A stretch of 64,000 nt of DNA from an uncultured Pelagibacteraceae bacterium (GCA_902614125.1 CACMJW010000004.1:39180-103179); one strand, 5' to 3'; counted from the stretch's first letter, positions 17,035 to 26,538 are shown. Program-made: numbers and translations. The notes: a model not told the origin generated them from the letters alone.

Positions 17035-17528
17035 AAAAAATTCTTATCGTTCTTTTGTTAACTTTGGGATTAACTTCTAATTCGCTTGCTGCAGGATCAT
17101 CATCATCTAGCAGTGGGTCTGGGGATATGGATACAAAATCCAATTATGATAAAGCTGTAAAACTTATAAAAGCTGCAAAAAAGTATGAAATAGACGGAAA
17201 AGTTGATAAGGCAAAGAAAAGATATGAAAGAGCTTTAAAATTTTTAGTGAAGTCAAATAAGAGTAAACCAAATAAAGCTGATACTCTAAACTATTTAGGT
17301 TTTACAACTAGAAAATTGGGTGATTTTGAGAACGGAGAGAAATATTACCTTCAAGGTTTAGCTATTGATCCAAAACATAAAGGTATAAACGAATATTTAG
17401 GTGAATTATATGTTGCAACAAATAGACATAATCTTGCTGTTGAAAGACTTGAGGTTTTAAAAGATTGTGGTTGTGAGGAATATGATCAACTTAAAGCTGT
17501 CATAGCTGGTGAAAAGTCAAAGTATTAA
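17031..17528 (+). CDS. Exported TPR-repeat protein
   Basis: A 165-residue protein with a signal peptide (MKKILIVLLLTLGLTSNSLAA) followed by a serine/glycine-rich linker and about three tetratricopeptide repeats, for example YDKAVKLIKAAKKYEIDGKV, DTLNYLGFTTRKLGDFENGE and GINEYLGELYVATNRHNLA. A CGC triplet occurs late in the protein (DCGCEEYDQL). TPR modules mediate protein contacts; no specific partner is evident. It overlaps pxpA by 4 nt, but functional linkage to oxoprolinase is not implied by its family. Periplasmic location follows from the signal peptide. Confidence 0.82.
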   Translation: MKKILIVLLLTLGLTSNSLAAGSSSSSSGSGDMDTKSNYDKAVKLIKAAKKYEIDGKVDKAKKRYERALKFLVKSNKSKPNKADTLNYLGFTTRKLGDFENGEKYYLQGLAIDPKHKGINEYLGELYVATNRHNLAVERLEVLKDCGCEEYDQLKAVIAGEKSKY

Positions 17529-17644
17529 CAAATCTTTAACAGATATTATAATAAACTTAATACGTAAAAAATTTTAGTTAGCAAAATACTTAAAATTATT
17601 TATATAGTGTAACCTAATAGCCGAAAAAAAGTAAAAAATTTAAA

Positions 17645-18256
17645 TTGATAGAACAATCCTTAATACTATTACAAATTATCTTTATTGATATAATTTTAGC
17701 AGCAGATAATGCAATTATAATTGGTTTAATTGCTGCAAACTTTGTTCCCAAAAATAGAAAAAAAATTATCTTTTGGGGTGTTGTAGGTGCGCTTGTTTTT
17801 AAAGTAGTTTTTGCAATATTTGCTACATACCTTTTTAAATTCTATTTCATCAAAATTTTAGGGGGGTTGCTTTTAATTTGGATTGTGAATGATTTAAGAA
17901 AAGATTTATTTGAAATTCAAAAAATTAAATCGCCAAAAAAAAAATCAATGGAACCATCATTTATTAAAAGTATCTACAAGGTTCTATTTGCTGATATTAC
18001 AATTAGCTTTGACAATGTTATTGGAGTTGTTGGAGCTGCAAAAGGTAACTTTGGGTTTATGATATTTGGATTAGTTTTATCAGTAGTATTAACTGGTGCT
18101 TTAGCTACATACTTAGCAAATTATATTCAAAAACATTTATGGATTGCCTATATAGGTTTAGGTTTTATTTTGCTAGTAGCCATTCAATTAATAATAGGTG
18201 GAATGGTTGATTTAGAGATAATAAATATAAATGAGGAATTTAAAAAATATTTTTAA
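17645..18256 (+). CDS. TerC/YjbE family integral membrane protein
   Basis: A 203-residue membrane protein with about seven hydrophobic segments. The motifs FIDIILAADNAIIIGLIA near residue 13 and LFADITISFDNVIGVVGAA near residue 114 contain the conserved Asp-Asn pairs of the TerC/YjbE family, members of which are linked to manganese and other metal efflux. A TTG at 17645 is taken as start because no ATG lies close and the family begins at this point. The 116 nt upstream hold the promoter region but no clear consensus. The last codons overlap panB by 4 nt (convergent). Confidence 0.87.
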   Translation: MIEQSLILLQIIFIDIILAADNAIIIGLIAANFVPKNRKKIIFWGVVGALVFKVVFAIFATYLFKFYFIKILGGLLLIWIVNDLRKDLFEIQKIKSPKKKSMEPSFIKSIYKVLFADITISFDNVIGVVGAAKGNFGFMIFGLVLSVVLTGALATYLANYIQKHLWIAYIGLGFILLVAIQLIIGGMVDLEIININEEFKKYF

Positions 18257-19029
18257 TAAGAATATTTTTTACTAGGATATTTTTTACTTTTAACTTCTTT
18301 TGCAAATTTGCTAATTCCTTCTCGGATATAACGTCTTAAATCAATATATTTTTTAACAAATTTTATTTTTGATTGAGTTAATCCTAAAATATCATCAGTG
18401 ACTAAAATTTGACCATCGCAATTATTAGATGATCCTATTCCAATTGTTGGAATTGTAACTTTTCTAGTAATCTCTTTTGATAAATCGCTCTTTACACATT
18501 CAAGAACTATTGCAAATGCTCCAGATTTTTCTAAAAGTTCGGCATCACTTAAAAGACGGTTTCTTTCACGTGCAGACTTCCCTTTTGATTTAAATTTTCC
18601 TCTAACAGTTTGAGGAGTTATACCAAGGTGGCCTAAAACAGGTATTTTGTTTTTAATTAAGTGTTTAACTATTTCTTTAATTCTTAGTCCGCCTTCTAAT
18701 TTTACTCCGTCACATTTCGTTTCTTTCATTACTTTTATGCAGTTTTTTAAAGCCTCAGCTTTATTTCTATAAGTATTATATGGCATATCTACAATCATTA
18801 GACTTTTAGATATTCCCAATCTAACACTTTTTGAATGTTCTATCATTTTTTCAAGTGTGACTTGTCTGGTAGACTTATAATTGTAAAGAACCGATCCAAG
18901 AGAATCTCCGACTAAAATAAGATCTGTAAATTTATCTACTTCTTCTGCAATATTTTTTGAATATGCTGTTAGACAAACAATTTTAGACTTGTTTTTTTTT
19001 TGTTTTATTTTTTTTACTTTATCGAACAT
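18253..19029 (-). CDS. panB: PanB, 3-methyl-2-oxobutanoate hydroxymethyltransferase
   Basis: A 258-residue ketopantoate hydroxymethyltransferase. Signatures: CLTAYSKNIAEEVDKFTDLILVGDSLG at the N terminus (metal-binding Asp), VKLEGG near residue 114, GHLGITPQTVR, and ECVKSDLSKEITRKVTIPTIGIGSS. It transfers a hydroxymethyl group from 5,10-methylene-THF to ketoisovalerate, the first step of pantothenate synthesis. panC is not in the window. One-carbon units from glycine cleavage would feed this step. It is transcribed alone after a 71-nt gap from guaA. Confidence 0.93.
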   Translation of the reverse strand: MFDKVKKIKQKKNKSKIVCLTAYSKNIAEEVDKFTDLILVGDSLGSVLYNYKSTRQVTLEKMIEHSKSVRLGISKSLMIVDMPYNTYRNKAEALKNCIKVMKETKCDGVKLEGGLRIKEIVKHLIKNKIPVLGHLGITPQTVRGKFKSKGKSARERNRLLSDAELLEKSGAFAIVLECVKSDLSKEITRKVTIPTIGIGSSNNCDGQILVTDDILGLTQSKIKFVKKYIDLRRYIREGISKFAKEVKSKKYPSKKYSY

Positions 19030-19100
19030 TTGGTCTCTTTAGATATAATAATTTAATAAAGCATTATGCACATATTGTGTAATTAATTAATACATTCTTA

Positions 19101-20663
19101 TTATTCTAATTCAATGGTGCTAGGTGGTTTAGAAGTGACGTCATATACTACCCTATTAATTCCTCTAATATTATTTACTATTTGGTTAGAAATGTTCTGT
19201 AAAAAAGATTTTTCAAATTTAAAAAAATCTGCAGTCATGCCATCTTCAGATGTTATTGCTCTTAATAAACATAAGTATTCATATGTTCGATTATCACCCA
19301 TCACACCAACAGTTTTTACAGGTAGCAAGGCGGCATAGGCCTGCCAAATTTTATGATAAAGATTATTTTTTTTCAATCCATCTATAAAAATATGATCAGC
19401 CTCTTTTAAAATTTTAATTTTTTCTTTTGTTATAGTTCCTGGCATTCTTATAGCTAAACCAGGTCCTGGAAAAGGATGTCTTGATATTATCTCTTTATTC
19501 AATCCAAGCTCTAGCCCTAATTTTCTAACCTCATCCTTAAATAAATATTTCAAAGGCTCCACCAATTTTAAATTCATTTTTTTTGGTAAACCTCCAACAT
19601 TATGATGAGATTTAATTTTTGATGTTTGACTTCCAGTTACAGATTTACTTTCAATTAAGTCTGGGTATAAAGTTCCTTGTGCTAAAAACTGAACGTTTTT
19701 GATTTTTTTTGCATAATTTTCAAAAATTTTAATAAATAAATTACCAATTATTTTTCTTTTCTTTTCAGGGTCAGAAATATTTTTCAATTTATTTAAAAAT
19801 TGTTTTTCTGCATTCACATAAACTAGATTAATTTTAAATCGTTTTTTAAATGTATGAACAACTTGCTTTTCCTCATCTTTTCTCAAAAGTCCTGTATTTA
19901 CAAATATGCAAGTTAATCGGTTACCAATTGCATTAGATAGTAATTTTGCAACAACACTGCTGTCTACGCCACCCGAGAGGGCACAAATGACTTTTGAATT
20001 ACCAACTTGAGTTTTAACTTGATCAATAAGCTTTACTCTCTGATCTTTAGAAGACCAGTTTCTTTTAATTTTACATATTTTAAATACAAAATTTCTTAAG
20101 ATAATTTTTCCTCTATTTGTGTGAGTTACCTCTGGATGAAACTGAATACCAAATAATTTTTTCTTAAAATTTTCAACTATACAAAATTTTGCATTATTTG
20201 TTTTCCCTATTACCTTAAAATCTTTTGGTAATTTGGTAACTTCATCTGCATGGCTCATCCAGACATTATTTTCTTTTTTTGTAAAAAAATCTTTTGTAAG
20301 GATGCTCTCTTTTACTTTTTTAACTTTAGCTAAACCAAATTCTCTTGATTTTGATTGTTTAACTTTGCCGCCTAATTCTTTTGATATTATTTGGTGACCA
20401 AAACATATTCCAAGCACTGGAATATTAGAATTGAGTAAATTTTTACTAAATTTTACTTTTTTACTTTGATAAACATTTAAAGGCCCTCCAGATAATATAA
20501 GCCCACTAACATTTTTTTCTAACAGTTTAATATTATTTGATTTGTGATGGCTAATAATTTCACAATAAACCCCAAGTTCTCTTACTTTTCTTGCTATTAG
20601 TTGTGTAAACTGTGAACCAAAATCTATTATCAAGATTTTCTTAAGACTGTTCTCAAGAAGCAT
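19101..20663 (-). CDS. guaA: GuaA, GMP synthase (glutamine-hydrolysing)
   Basis: A protein of about 520 residues from the ATG at 20663 ([18 protein letters not shown]); a TTG four codons earlier is less likely. The glutamine amidotransferase half has catalytic Cys in VLGICFGHQ and the His/Glu pair in [12 protein letters not shown]. The ATP-pyrophosphatase half has the P-loop [12 protein letters not shown], and the C-terminal dimerisation domain ends STIELE. It converts XMP to GMP. It overlaps the stop of a TPR gene by 11 nt; that gene in turn overlaps guaB, making a guaB-TPR-guaA operon. Confidence 0.96.
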   Translation of the reverse strand: MLLENSLKKILIIDFGSQFTQLIARKVRELGVYCEIISHHKSNNIKLLEKNVSGLILSGGPLNVYQSKKVKFSKNLLNSNIPVLGICFGHQIISKELGGKVKQSKSREFGLAKVKKVKESILTKDFFTKKENNVWMSHADEVTKLPKDFKVIGKTNNAKFCIVENFKKKLFGIQFHPEVTHTNRGKIILRNFVFKICKIKRNWSSKDQRVKLIDQVKTQVGNSKVICALSGGVDSSVVAKLLSNAIGNRLTCIFVNTGLLRKDEEKQVVHTFKKRFKINLVYVNAEKQFLNKLKNISDPEKKRKIIGNLFIKIFENYAKKIKNVQFLAQGTLYPDLIESKSVTGSQTSKIKSHHNVGGLPKKMNLKLVEPLKYLFKDEVRKLGLELGLNKEIISRHPFPGPGLAIRMPGTITKEKIKILKEADHIFIDGLKKNNLYHKIWQAYAALLPVKTVGVMGDNRTYEYLCLLRAITSEDGMTADFFKFEKSFLQNISNQIVNNIRGINRVVYDVTSKPPSTIELE

Positions 20664-21087
20664 CTTTTTTTTCAAAATCTTTAAGTCTTGTATCTATAGA
20701 AGTTAATTTTTCACATAATGTATTACAGATTTTCTTAAAATCTTTTTTTAAATCTTGAACCTTTGAAAAATTTGATCTTTCTAATTCTAGGTCAATTAAA
20801 ATATACATTGCCTCCTCATTTTTTGGATCTAATAACAAGGCAGTATTAATGTTTTTTTCTTCCTCTTTAGTATTTTTTTCTATTTTAAAAATTTTTCCTA
20901 AATAAAGATATGAATTTGAATGTTTAGGATTGTATACAATGCTTCTCTCAAACTGAAATTTTGATTCATCGTATTTTTCTTCATCAAATAATTTCTTACC
21001 TTTATCATAAAAATTATTTTCGCTCGCATTAGCTATTGAGCTTAAACCAAGTATAAATATGCAAAAGGTGAATATTTTTAAAATCAT
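20653..21087 (-). CDS. Exported TPR-repeat protein between guaB and guaA
   Basis: A 144-residue protein with a signal peptide ([21 protein letters not shown]) and two to three TPR-like repeats, including [40 protein letters not shown] and [20 protein letters not shown]. No catalytic motif is seen. It overlaps guaB by 4 nt and guaA by 11 nt, so it is translated with the guanine nucleotide genes, yet a periplasmic TPR protein has no obvious role in purine synthesis. The association may reflect genome compaction. Confidence 0.78.
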   Translation of the reverse strand: MILKIFTFCIFILGLSSIANASENNFYDKGKKLFDEEKYDESKFQFERSIVYNPKHSNSYLYLGKIFKIEKNTKEEEKNINTALLLDPKNEEAMYILIDLELERSNFSKVQDLKKDFKKICNTLCEKLTSIDTRLKDFEKKDAS

Positions 21088-22148
21088 TTTTTTAATTCAT
21101 CTATATTATGTACCATACTTTCGTAAAATCCAGCTTTGGTTATCTTAACAAATTTAGGTTTTTTTCTTAAATCTACAACTCTAGGTGATCCAAGGTATCC
21201 CATGGATGACTTTAACCCTCCTACTAATTGATAAATTATTTTATTTACTGATCCTTTATATTTTACAAATGCCTCAACTCCTTCAGCAACATATTTTGAG
21301 GTATTTTTTTGTTTAGTTTGAAAATATCTATCAGCTGATCCTTTATTCATTGCACCAATAGAACCCATTCCCCTAAAGCTTTTAAATAATTTTCCATTCC
21401 TTTTTATAATTTTACCTGGAGCTTGATCAGTTCCTGCAAATAAAGACCCAATCATAACTGCATCAGCACCAGCCGCTAAAGCTTTAGCAATATCTCCTGA
21501 AAATTTTATTCCTCCGTCAGCTATCAAAGTACATTTACTTTTTCCCATTCCTTTTTTAACACTTAAAATAGCACTTAGTTGGGGGACACCAATTCCAGCA
21601 ACCAATCTTGTTGTACAAATTGATCCTGGACCAATACCTACTTTAATAATATCTACACCTAATTTAATTAAGTATTTTGCAGCTTCAGCAGTTGCAACAT
21701 TTCCAGCACACAATGTAGTTTTTTTAGGTTTTAGTCTTTTAATTTTTTTTATTATCTCTCCAACTTTTTTTGTGTGTGCGTGTGCAGTATCAACAACAAT
21801 TAAATCTAAGTTTTCTTTTAAAATTTTTTGTGCTCTTAAATGTTCCTGTGGACTTGCTCCAACAGCTGCTCCTACAAGACATTTTTTTGCTTTAACTTTT
21901 CTTATCTCTGAAATTTGTTGTTCGATGGTCAAATTTCTGTGTATTACGCCAATACCTCCAAGTTCAGCCATCGCTATTGCCATTTTAGACTCTGTAACTG
22001 TGTCCATTGCAGATGTTAATAAAGGTATCTTTAGAGATAAATTTTTTGATAGATTGGTAGATGTGTTAACCTCTGATGGTAGTACCTGTGAATAATTAGG
22101 TGCTAAGGTTACGTCATCAAATGTGAGTGCTTCTTTAATGATTTCCAT
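21084..22148 (-). CDS. guaB: GuaB, IMP dehydrogenase lacking the CBS (Bateman) domain
   Basis: A 354-residue IMP dehydrogenase; the usual bacterial length is about 485. The barrel is complete: LTFDDVTLAPNYS, PLLTSAMDTVTESKMAIAMA, GGIGVIHRNL, the catalytic loop VGIGPGSICTTR (Cys178), ADGGIKFSGDIAKALAAGADAVMIGS and FRGMGSIGAMNKGSADRYF. After EQQISEIRKVK (about residue 86) it passes directly into KCLVGAAVGASP, so the regulatory CBS pair normally inserted there is absent. It oxidises IMP to XMP for GMP synthesis. It heads the guaB-TPR-guaA operon. Confidence 0.94.
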   Translation of the reverse strand: MEIIKEALTFDDVTLAPNYSQVLPSEVNTSTNLSKNLSLKIPLLTSAMDTVTESKMAIAMAELGGIGVIHRNLTIEQQISEIRKVKAKKCLVGAAVGASPQEHLRAQKILKENLDLIVVDTAHAHTKKVGEIIKKIKRLKPKKTTLCAGNVATAEAAKYLIKLGVDIIKVGIGPGSICTTRLVAGIGVPQLSAILSVKKGMGKSKCTLIADGGIKFSGDIAKALAAGADAVMIGSLFAGTDQAPGKIIKRNGKLFKSFRGMGSIGAMNKGSADRYFQTKQKNTSKYVAEGVEAFVKYKGSVNKIIYQLVGGLKSSMGYLGSPRVVDLRKKPKFVKITKAGFYESMVHNIDELKK

Positions 22149-22186
22149 GTCCTTGTATAAACGATTCTTTGAAAATTAAAAGGTAG

Positions 22187-22798
22187 CTACTTTAAATTTT
22201 TACAGATTATAAAATTTTCTTTTGATTCTTTTCTGCTTGAGGGAGGTTTATAGACATGAAATTCTTTAAAATTCTTCTTAGCACTATCAACAATTTCATT
22301 AAAACTTGATCCCATAAAGATTTTTGAGACGAAAATACCGCTTTTTTTTAAAATTTTTAGGGAAAAATTCATGGCCTCAATGCTTAACTCCCCTGTAACA
22401 AGTGAGTCTACATTTTTATTACCGGTGGTATTTACCGCCATATCAGAGACAACTAAGTCGATTTTTTCATCAAAATTTTTTTCAATTTTTTTTTGAGTAA
22501 TCTCATCTGTAAAATCACCTTTTATATGAGTAACATTTTCAATTTTGTCTAATTCTTTCAGATCAATTGCGACAAGCTTTATATTTTTGAATTTTCTGGA
22601 AATAAACTCACTCCAACTTCCAGGAGCAGCTCCAAGATCAACTATAGACATGCCATTATTAATTACTTTAAACTTTGTTTGTATCTCTTGAAGTTTATAA
22701 ACTGCCCTAGAACGATAACCTTCTAGTTTTGATTGTCTTACGTAAATGTCTCTTTTTTGCTTATTTATCCAATTTTTTGAGATTTTATTTTTTTTCAA
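22187..22798 (-). CDS. rlmE: RlmE, 23S rRNA 2'-O-ribose methyltransferase (U2552)
   Basis: A 203-residue FtsJ/RrmJ-family enzyme. It has the RNA-contacting start SKNWINKQKRDIYVRQSKLEGYRSRAVYKL, SAM motif IVDLGAAPGSWSEFI, the catalytic-Asp region LVVSDMAVNTTG, and a late catalytic Lys in FVSKIFMGSSF. It methylates the A-loop uridine of 23S rRNA during late 50S assembly. It is 10 nt downstream of pssA on the same strand; the pairing looks like genomic convenience rather than function. Confidence 0.93.
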   Translation of the reverse strand: MKKNKISKNWINKQKRDIYVRQSKLEGYRSRAVYKLQEIQTKFKVINNGMSIVDLGAAPGSWSEFISRKFKNIKLVAIDLKELDKIENVTHIKGDFTDEITQKKIEKNFDEKIDLVVSDMAVNTTGNKNVDSLVTGELSIEAMNFSLKILKKSGIFVSKIFMGSSFNEIVDSAKKNFKEFHVYKPPSSRKESKENFIICKNLK

Positions 22799-22808
22799 TT
22801 AATTTTTA

Positions 22809-23609
22809 TTACAAAACATCTTCATGATGTTCAATATCTTCGATTTCCTCAATTTTCTTGCTTTTTAAAATTGAGTAGAAATGAAACGCACTTACTGGGA
22901 CAAGTAATAAATAAACTGTTCCTGCAATTACAATTGTATTGAAAGTATAAATAAACAAAAGACCAAAAAATAGTATAACAGAAAATAAAAGAAAAATTGT
23001 AGTATTCCTAGGAACTACAATTTTTTTCAATGAGTAAGTTGGAATTTTACTAATGAGTAAAATTGAAATTATAATAAATAGAGATGGTACTAAAATTTGG
23101 TAGTTTGGATTAAATATTTGAAATTCACTTAAACTATAAATTAAGGGCATTAAAACTAAAATCCCACCTGCAGGAGATGGTATACCAACAAAAAAATTAT
23201 CTTTCCATGATGGTTCTTCACTGGATGAAACATTAAATCTTGCTAACCTTAATGCTACACAGACAACATAAATTAATGCAACCAACCAACCCAATCTACC
23301 AATTTCAACTAATGACCAAAAATACATTATAAAAGCAGGTGCAACACCAAAGCTTATTACATCAGTCAAACTATCAAGTTCTTTTCCAACTTTTGATGTA
23401 GCTTTTATCAGTCTTGCAATTCTGCCATCTAAGCCATCAATAATTCCTGCAACAATTACAGCTATAATTGCTAGTTCAAAATTCCCATCAAAAGCAAATT
23501 TTATAGAGCTTAAACCAATACAAACACCAAATAATGTTAAAATATTAGGTAAAATTATTCTCGAATTTTTATTCGATACTAACTTTAAGTTTTCTTTTGA
23601 TTGTTCCAT
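22809..23609 (-). CDS. pssA: PssA, CDP-diacylglycerol-serine O-phosphatidyltransferase
   Basis: A 266-residue membrane protein with the CDP-alcohol phosphotransferase motif DG-x2-GR-x8-G-x3-D-x3-D visible as DGLDGRIARLIKATSKVG then ELDSLTD (about residues 58-84). Several hydrophobic segments follow. It makes phosphatidylserine from CDP-diacylglycerol and serine. psd, directly upstream by 1 nt, converts the product to phosphatidylethanolamine, so this is the PE synthesis operon. Length is in the range of the alphaproteobacterial subtype. Confidence 0.94.
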   Translation of the reverse strand: MEQSKENLKLVSNKNSRIILPNILTLFGVCIGLSSIKFAFDGNFELAIIAVIVAGIIDGLDGRIARLIKATSKVGKELDSLTDVISFGVAPAFIMYFWSLVEIGRLGWLVALIYVVCVALRLARFNVSSSEEPSWKDNFFVGIPSPAGGILVLMPLIYSLSEFQIFNPNYQILVPSLFIIISILLISKIPTYSLKKIVVPRNTTIFLLFSVILFFGLLFIYTFNTIVIAGTVYLLLVPVSAFHFYSILKSKKIEEIEDIEHHEDVL

Positions 23610-23610
23610 C

Positions 23611-24258
23611 CTACCTTTTAGCTATTAAAGTTTCACCTGCTATCATTTTTTGATCAACCTTGACTAAAGGTTTATAATTTTCAAAATATAAATCAGCTCT
23701 ACTTCCAAATCTTATCATTCCTATTCTATCACCCTGTTTGAGATCTTGATCTACTGATGTTTCTGTTACAATTCTTCTTGCAACTAAACCTGCTATTTGA
23801 ACTACAATAATATCTTCACCAAATGTATTGTTTAATTTGTAGTAATTTCTCTCGTTGTCTTCGCTTGCTTTATCTAAAGACGCATTAACAAACTTTCCAG
23901 GCTTATACAAAATTTCTGTAATTTTTCCTGAACAAGGAATTCTATTAACATGACAGTCAAATACATTCATAAATATACTAACTTTGGTAAATTTTTTATC
24001 TTCTAAACCAAGTTCTTTTGGACCATTAGTCTCAAAAACTTGAAGAACAACTCCGTCAGCTGGACTTGTAAGATAATCTTCATCGCCGATTGAAATTCTC
24101 TCTGGATCTCTAAAAAAATAATAGCACCAGATAGATAAAACCAAACCAACAAAACCTAAAAATCCATGAATGAAATACAATACTATTGTTCCAAAGACAA
24201 AAATTACAATAAATTTGTAACCTTCGTTATGAATTTTTGGGAATATTTTCTCAAACAT
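23611..24258 (-). CDS. psd: Psd, phosphatidylserine decarboxylase proenzyme
   Basis: A 215-residue short-type decarboxylase with two N-terminal hydrophobic segments. Conserved parts are LSIWCYYFFRDPER, LTSPADGVV, KVSIFMNVFDCHVNR and the autocleavage site MIRFGSRADLYF. Cleavage between Gly185 and Ser186 would generate the pyruvoyl cofactor of the alpha chain. It acts at the inner membrane and forms phosphatidylethanolamine. It is followed after 1 nt by pssA and is divergent from icd. Confidence 0.94.
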   Translation of the reverse strand: MFEKIFPKIHNEGYKFIVIFVFGTIVLYFIHGFLGFVGLVLSIWCYYFFRDPERISIGDEDYLTSPADGVVLQVFETNGPKELGLEDKKFTKVSIFMNVFDCHVNRIPCSGKITEILYKPGKFVNASLDKASEDNERNYYKLNNTFGEDIIVVQIAGLVARRIVTETSVDQDLKQGDRIGMIRFGSRADLYFENYKPLVKVDQKMIAGETLIAKR

Positions 24259-24273
24259 AGCTAACTCGATTAA

Positions 24274-24303
24274 TTGATAAATTTTGATTAATATGTATAT
24301 AAA
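24274..24303 (+). promoter_or_regulatory. Putative sigma70 promoter for icd
   Basis: TTGATA at 24274-24279 is followed after a 16-18 nt spacer by overlapping TATATA/TATAAA at 24296-24303, 35 nt before the icd ATG. The position is right for the divergent icd/psd gap, but AT-rich sequence makes chance matches common. Confidence 0.45.
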
Positions 24304-24338
24304 ATGCAGAAATTCAATTAATAAGATACATCAAAAAA

Positions 24339-25554
24339 ATGAGTAAAATTAAGGTAAAAAATCCAGTTGTTGAATTGGATGGTGATGAAATGACCAGGGT
24401 GATCTGGGAGTTTATCAAGAATAAATTAATTCTCCCATATCTTGATTTAGGAATTGAATATTATGATCTTGGTATGAAAAGTAGAGATGATACGGATGAT
24501 CAAATTACTATTGATTGTGCAAATGCAATTAAAAAAAAATGGTGTTGGAATAAAGTGTGCAACAATAACTCCAGATGAAGCAAGAGTTAAAGAATTTAGT
24601 CTTAAAAAAATGTGGAGATCTCCAAATGGGACTATAAGAAATATTATTGGAGGAACAGTTTTTAGAGAACCAATTATTTGTAAAAATATTCCAAAGCTAG
24701 TTCCATCTTGGACTGATCCATTAATAATAGGCAGACATGCTTTCGGAGATCAATATAGGGCAACAGATTTTGTAGTGCCTGGCAAAGGTAAGCTTGAAGT
24801 CAAATGGACTGCAGAGGATGGTAGTGATGAAAAAAAATATGAAGTATTTAATTTTCCAGGTCCAGGAATTGCACTTTCAATGTATAATTTGGATAAATCG
24901 ATAGAAGATTTCGCAAGGTCTTGTTTCAATTATGGACTAATAAAAAAATGGCCAGTTTATCTATCAACTAAAAATACAATTTTAAAAAAATATGATGGAA
25001 GATTTAAAGATATTTTTCAGAAAGTTTACGAGCATGAGTTTAAATCTGAGTTTGAAAAAAACCATATTATTTATGAACATAGATTAATTGATGATATGGT
25101 TGCTTGTGCAATGAAATGGAGTGGTAAATATATTTGGGCTTGTAAAAATTATGATGGCGATGTTCAATCTGATACTGTTGCACAAGGATATGGATCTTTA
25201 GGACTTATGACAAGTGTACTGTTAGCACCTGATGGAAAAACTATGGAAGCAGAAGCTGCCCACGGAACAGTCACTCGTCATTTTAGAATGCATCAGCAAG
25301 GAAAAGAAACTTCAACAAATCCAATTGCCTCAATTTTTGCATGGACTAGAGGACTGGCGCATAGAGGAAAATTAGATAACAATGAAGAGCTTATTAAATT
25401 TTCTCAAAGTTTAGAGACCGTATGTATTGATGCTGTAGAACAAGGTCATATGACTAAAGATTTGGCCATATTGATAGGTCCATCAAATAAATACTTAACT
25501 ACAAATCAGTTCTTAGAAGTAATAAAATCAAATTTAGAAAAAAAACTAAATTAA
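24339..25554 (+). CDS. icd: Icd, NADP-dependent isocitrate dehydrogenase, interrupted by a +1 frameshift in an A9 tract
   Basis: The first frame (24339 on) encodes the eukaryote-like IDH start [21 protein letters not shown] and ends soon after AIKKKWCW. The continuation, [55 protein letters not shown] and so on, is in another frame. Nine A's at 24531-24539 lie at the junction. Removing one A gives [10 protein letters not shown] and an intact protein of 404 residues, the normal family size. Everything else is conserved, so this is a recent frameshift, a homopolymer sequencing error, or a site of polymerase slippage. The enzyme makes 2-oxoglutarate and NADPH in the TCA cycle and is normally essential. 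Confidence 0.93.
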
Positions 25555-26538
25555 TTGGATAATTTAAATAATATTCTATTTATTAACACTGGTGGAGGCA
25601 TAGGTGATGCGCTCACTTCCGTACCAACGCTCAATTATATAAATGACAACCTTAAGCCTAAAAACCTGTATTATTTTTCAACTGATTTAGGAAATTTTTG
25701 GTTTGATACAAAACTTCAGGAATATAAGCCTGATAATTTAATTACTGTTAAAAGTTTTCCAGAACACTTTGGGTTTAGAGATCATCATATGAAAGTATCT
25801 AAAAATGTTATTAAAAATTTTGAATTTGATAGGTTTGACTTAATAATTGATAATCAAACAAGATTTAAAAATACTTTAATTTATAGAAAAATACCCCATA
25901 AATACTATGTTTCTCCCTGCTTAAACTATTTGATGAGCAAGCCTATTACATTTATGAGAAAGAGAGAAGTTTTTGCAAATAGAATAATTGATTATTTTAA
26001 TAAAATAAAAAAATTAAACATAAAACCAAATTACAAAATTATAATTCCATACAATTTTATTAACGAAGCAAAAAAATTAATTCCTGATAAAAATTATATT
26101 GGCTTTTCAATTACAGCAGGTCATCCAACAAGGATAAAAGAAATAAATTTTGATGAAATTATTAAGGTTGCTAATTATTTTTCAGATAGATTTATTCCTA
26201 CTTTTTTTATTGAGAACAAATTTCAAGAATTAATTGCAAAAATAAAGCAAAAAGTAAAAAAAGCGCATTTTCCAGAAAATCATTCAAGTGCAGAATATAA
26301 AAAACCTATGCTTGTTACAGCTCTTGGGTCATTAACTAAATTTAATATAACTATTGATAATGGTATTTCACATATGCTTTCTTTTTCAGATAATAAAAAT
26401 TATATCTTCTACAATAATTCATCAAAAAAATTTCAACCATTGAATGACAATAGTGTTATCTATGACTGTAGTTTAAAAAGCACTTCTATAGATAAGTTAT
26501 CTAGTGAAAAAATAATTGAGTTTATTGAAAGAAATTAA
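25555..26538 (+). CDS. GT9-like glycosyltransferase (heptosyltransferase superfamily)
   Basis: A 327-residue protein resembling glycosyltransferase family 9. The N-terminal NILFINTGGGIGDALTSVPTL matches the acceptor-domain nucleotide-fold start of heptosyltransferases, and ITIDNGISHMLSF near residue 266 corresponds to the donor-domain D-x-G-x-x-H motif (usually D(T/S)GPMH). Overall similarity is modest. A role in lipopolysaccharide or other surface glycan synthesis is inferred. The start is a TTG immediately after the icd stop; the fold begins within the first ten residues so no later start is possible. It converges on alaS with a 4 nt overlap. Confidence 0.72.
   Translation: MDNLNNILFINTGGGIGDALTSVPTLNYINDNLKPKNLYYFSTDLGNFWFDTKLQEYKPDNLITVKSFPEHFGFRDHHMKVSKNVIKNFEFDRFDLIIDNQTRFKNTLIYRKIPHKYYVSPCLNYLMSKPITFMRKREVFANRIIDYFNKIKKLNIKPNYKIIIPYNFINEAKKLIPDKNYIGFSITAGHPTRIKEINFDEIIKVANYFSDRFIPTFFIENKFQELIAKIKQKVKKAHFPENHSSAEYKKPMLVTALGSLTKFNITIDNGISHMLSFSDNKNYIFYNNSSKKFQPLNDNSVIYDCSLKSTSIDKLSSEKIIEFIERN

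Noticed and set aside
17529..17644. Promoter or small RNA upstream of the TerC gene
   Set aside because: Several TATA-like hexamers are present but none with a convincing partner at 16-18 nt; nothing firm to annotate.
19030..19100. Small RNA or tRNA in the panB/guaA gap
   Set aside because: Only AT-rich sequence without cloverleaf or stable hairpin; probably the panB promoter.
20675..20675. TTG at 20675 as guaA start
   Set aside because: An ATG four codons later (20663) gives the usual N terminus and a smaller overlap with the TPR gene.
24487..25554. A separate 355-residue gene starting at 24487 downstream of a short 79-residue ORF
   Set aside because: Its first 16 residues overlap the real icd frame out of register and have no family match; the two pieces are one gene broken at the A9 tract.
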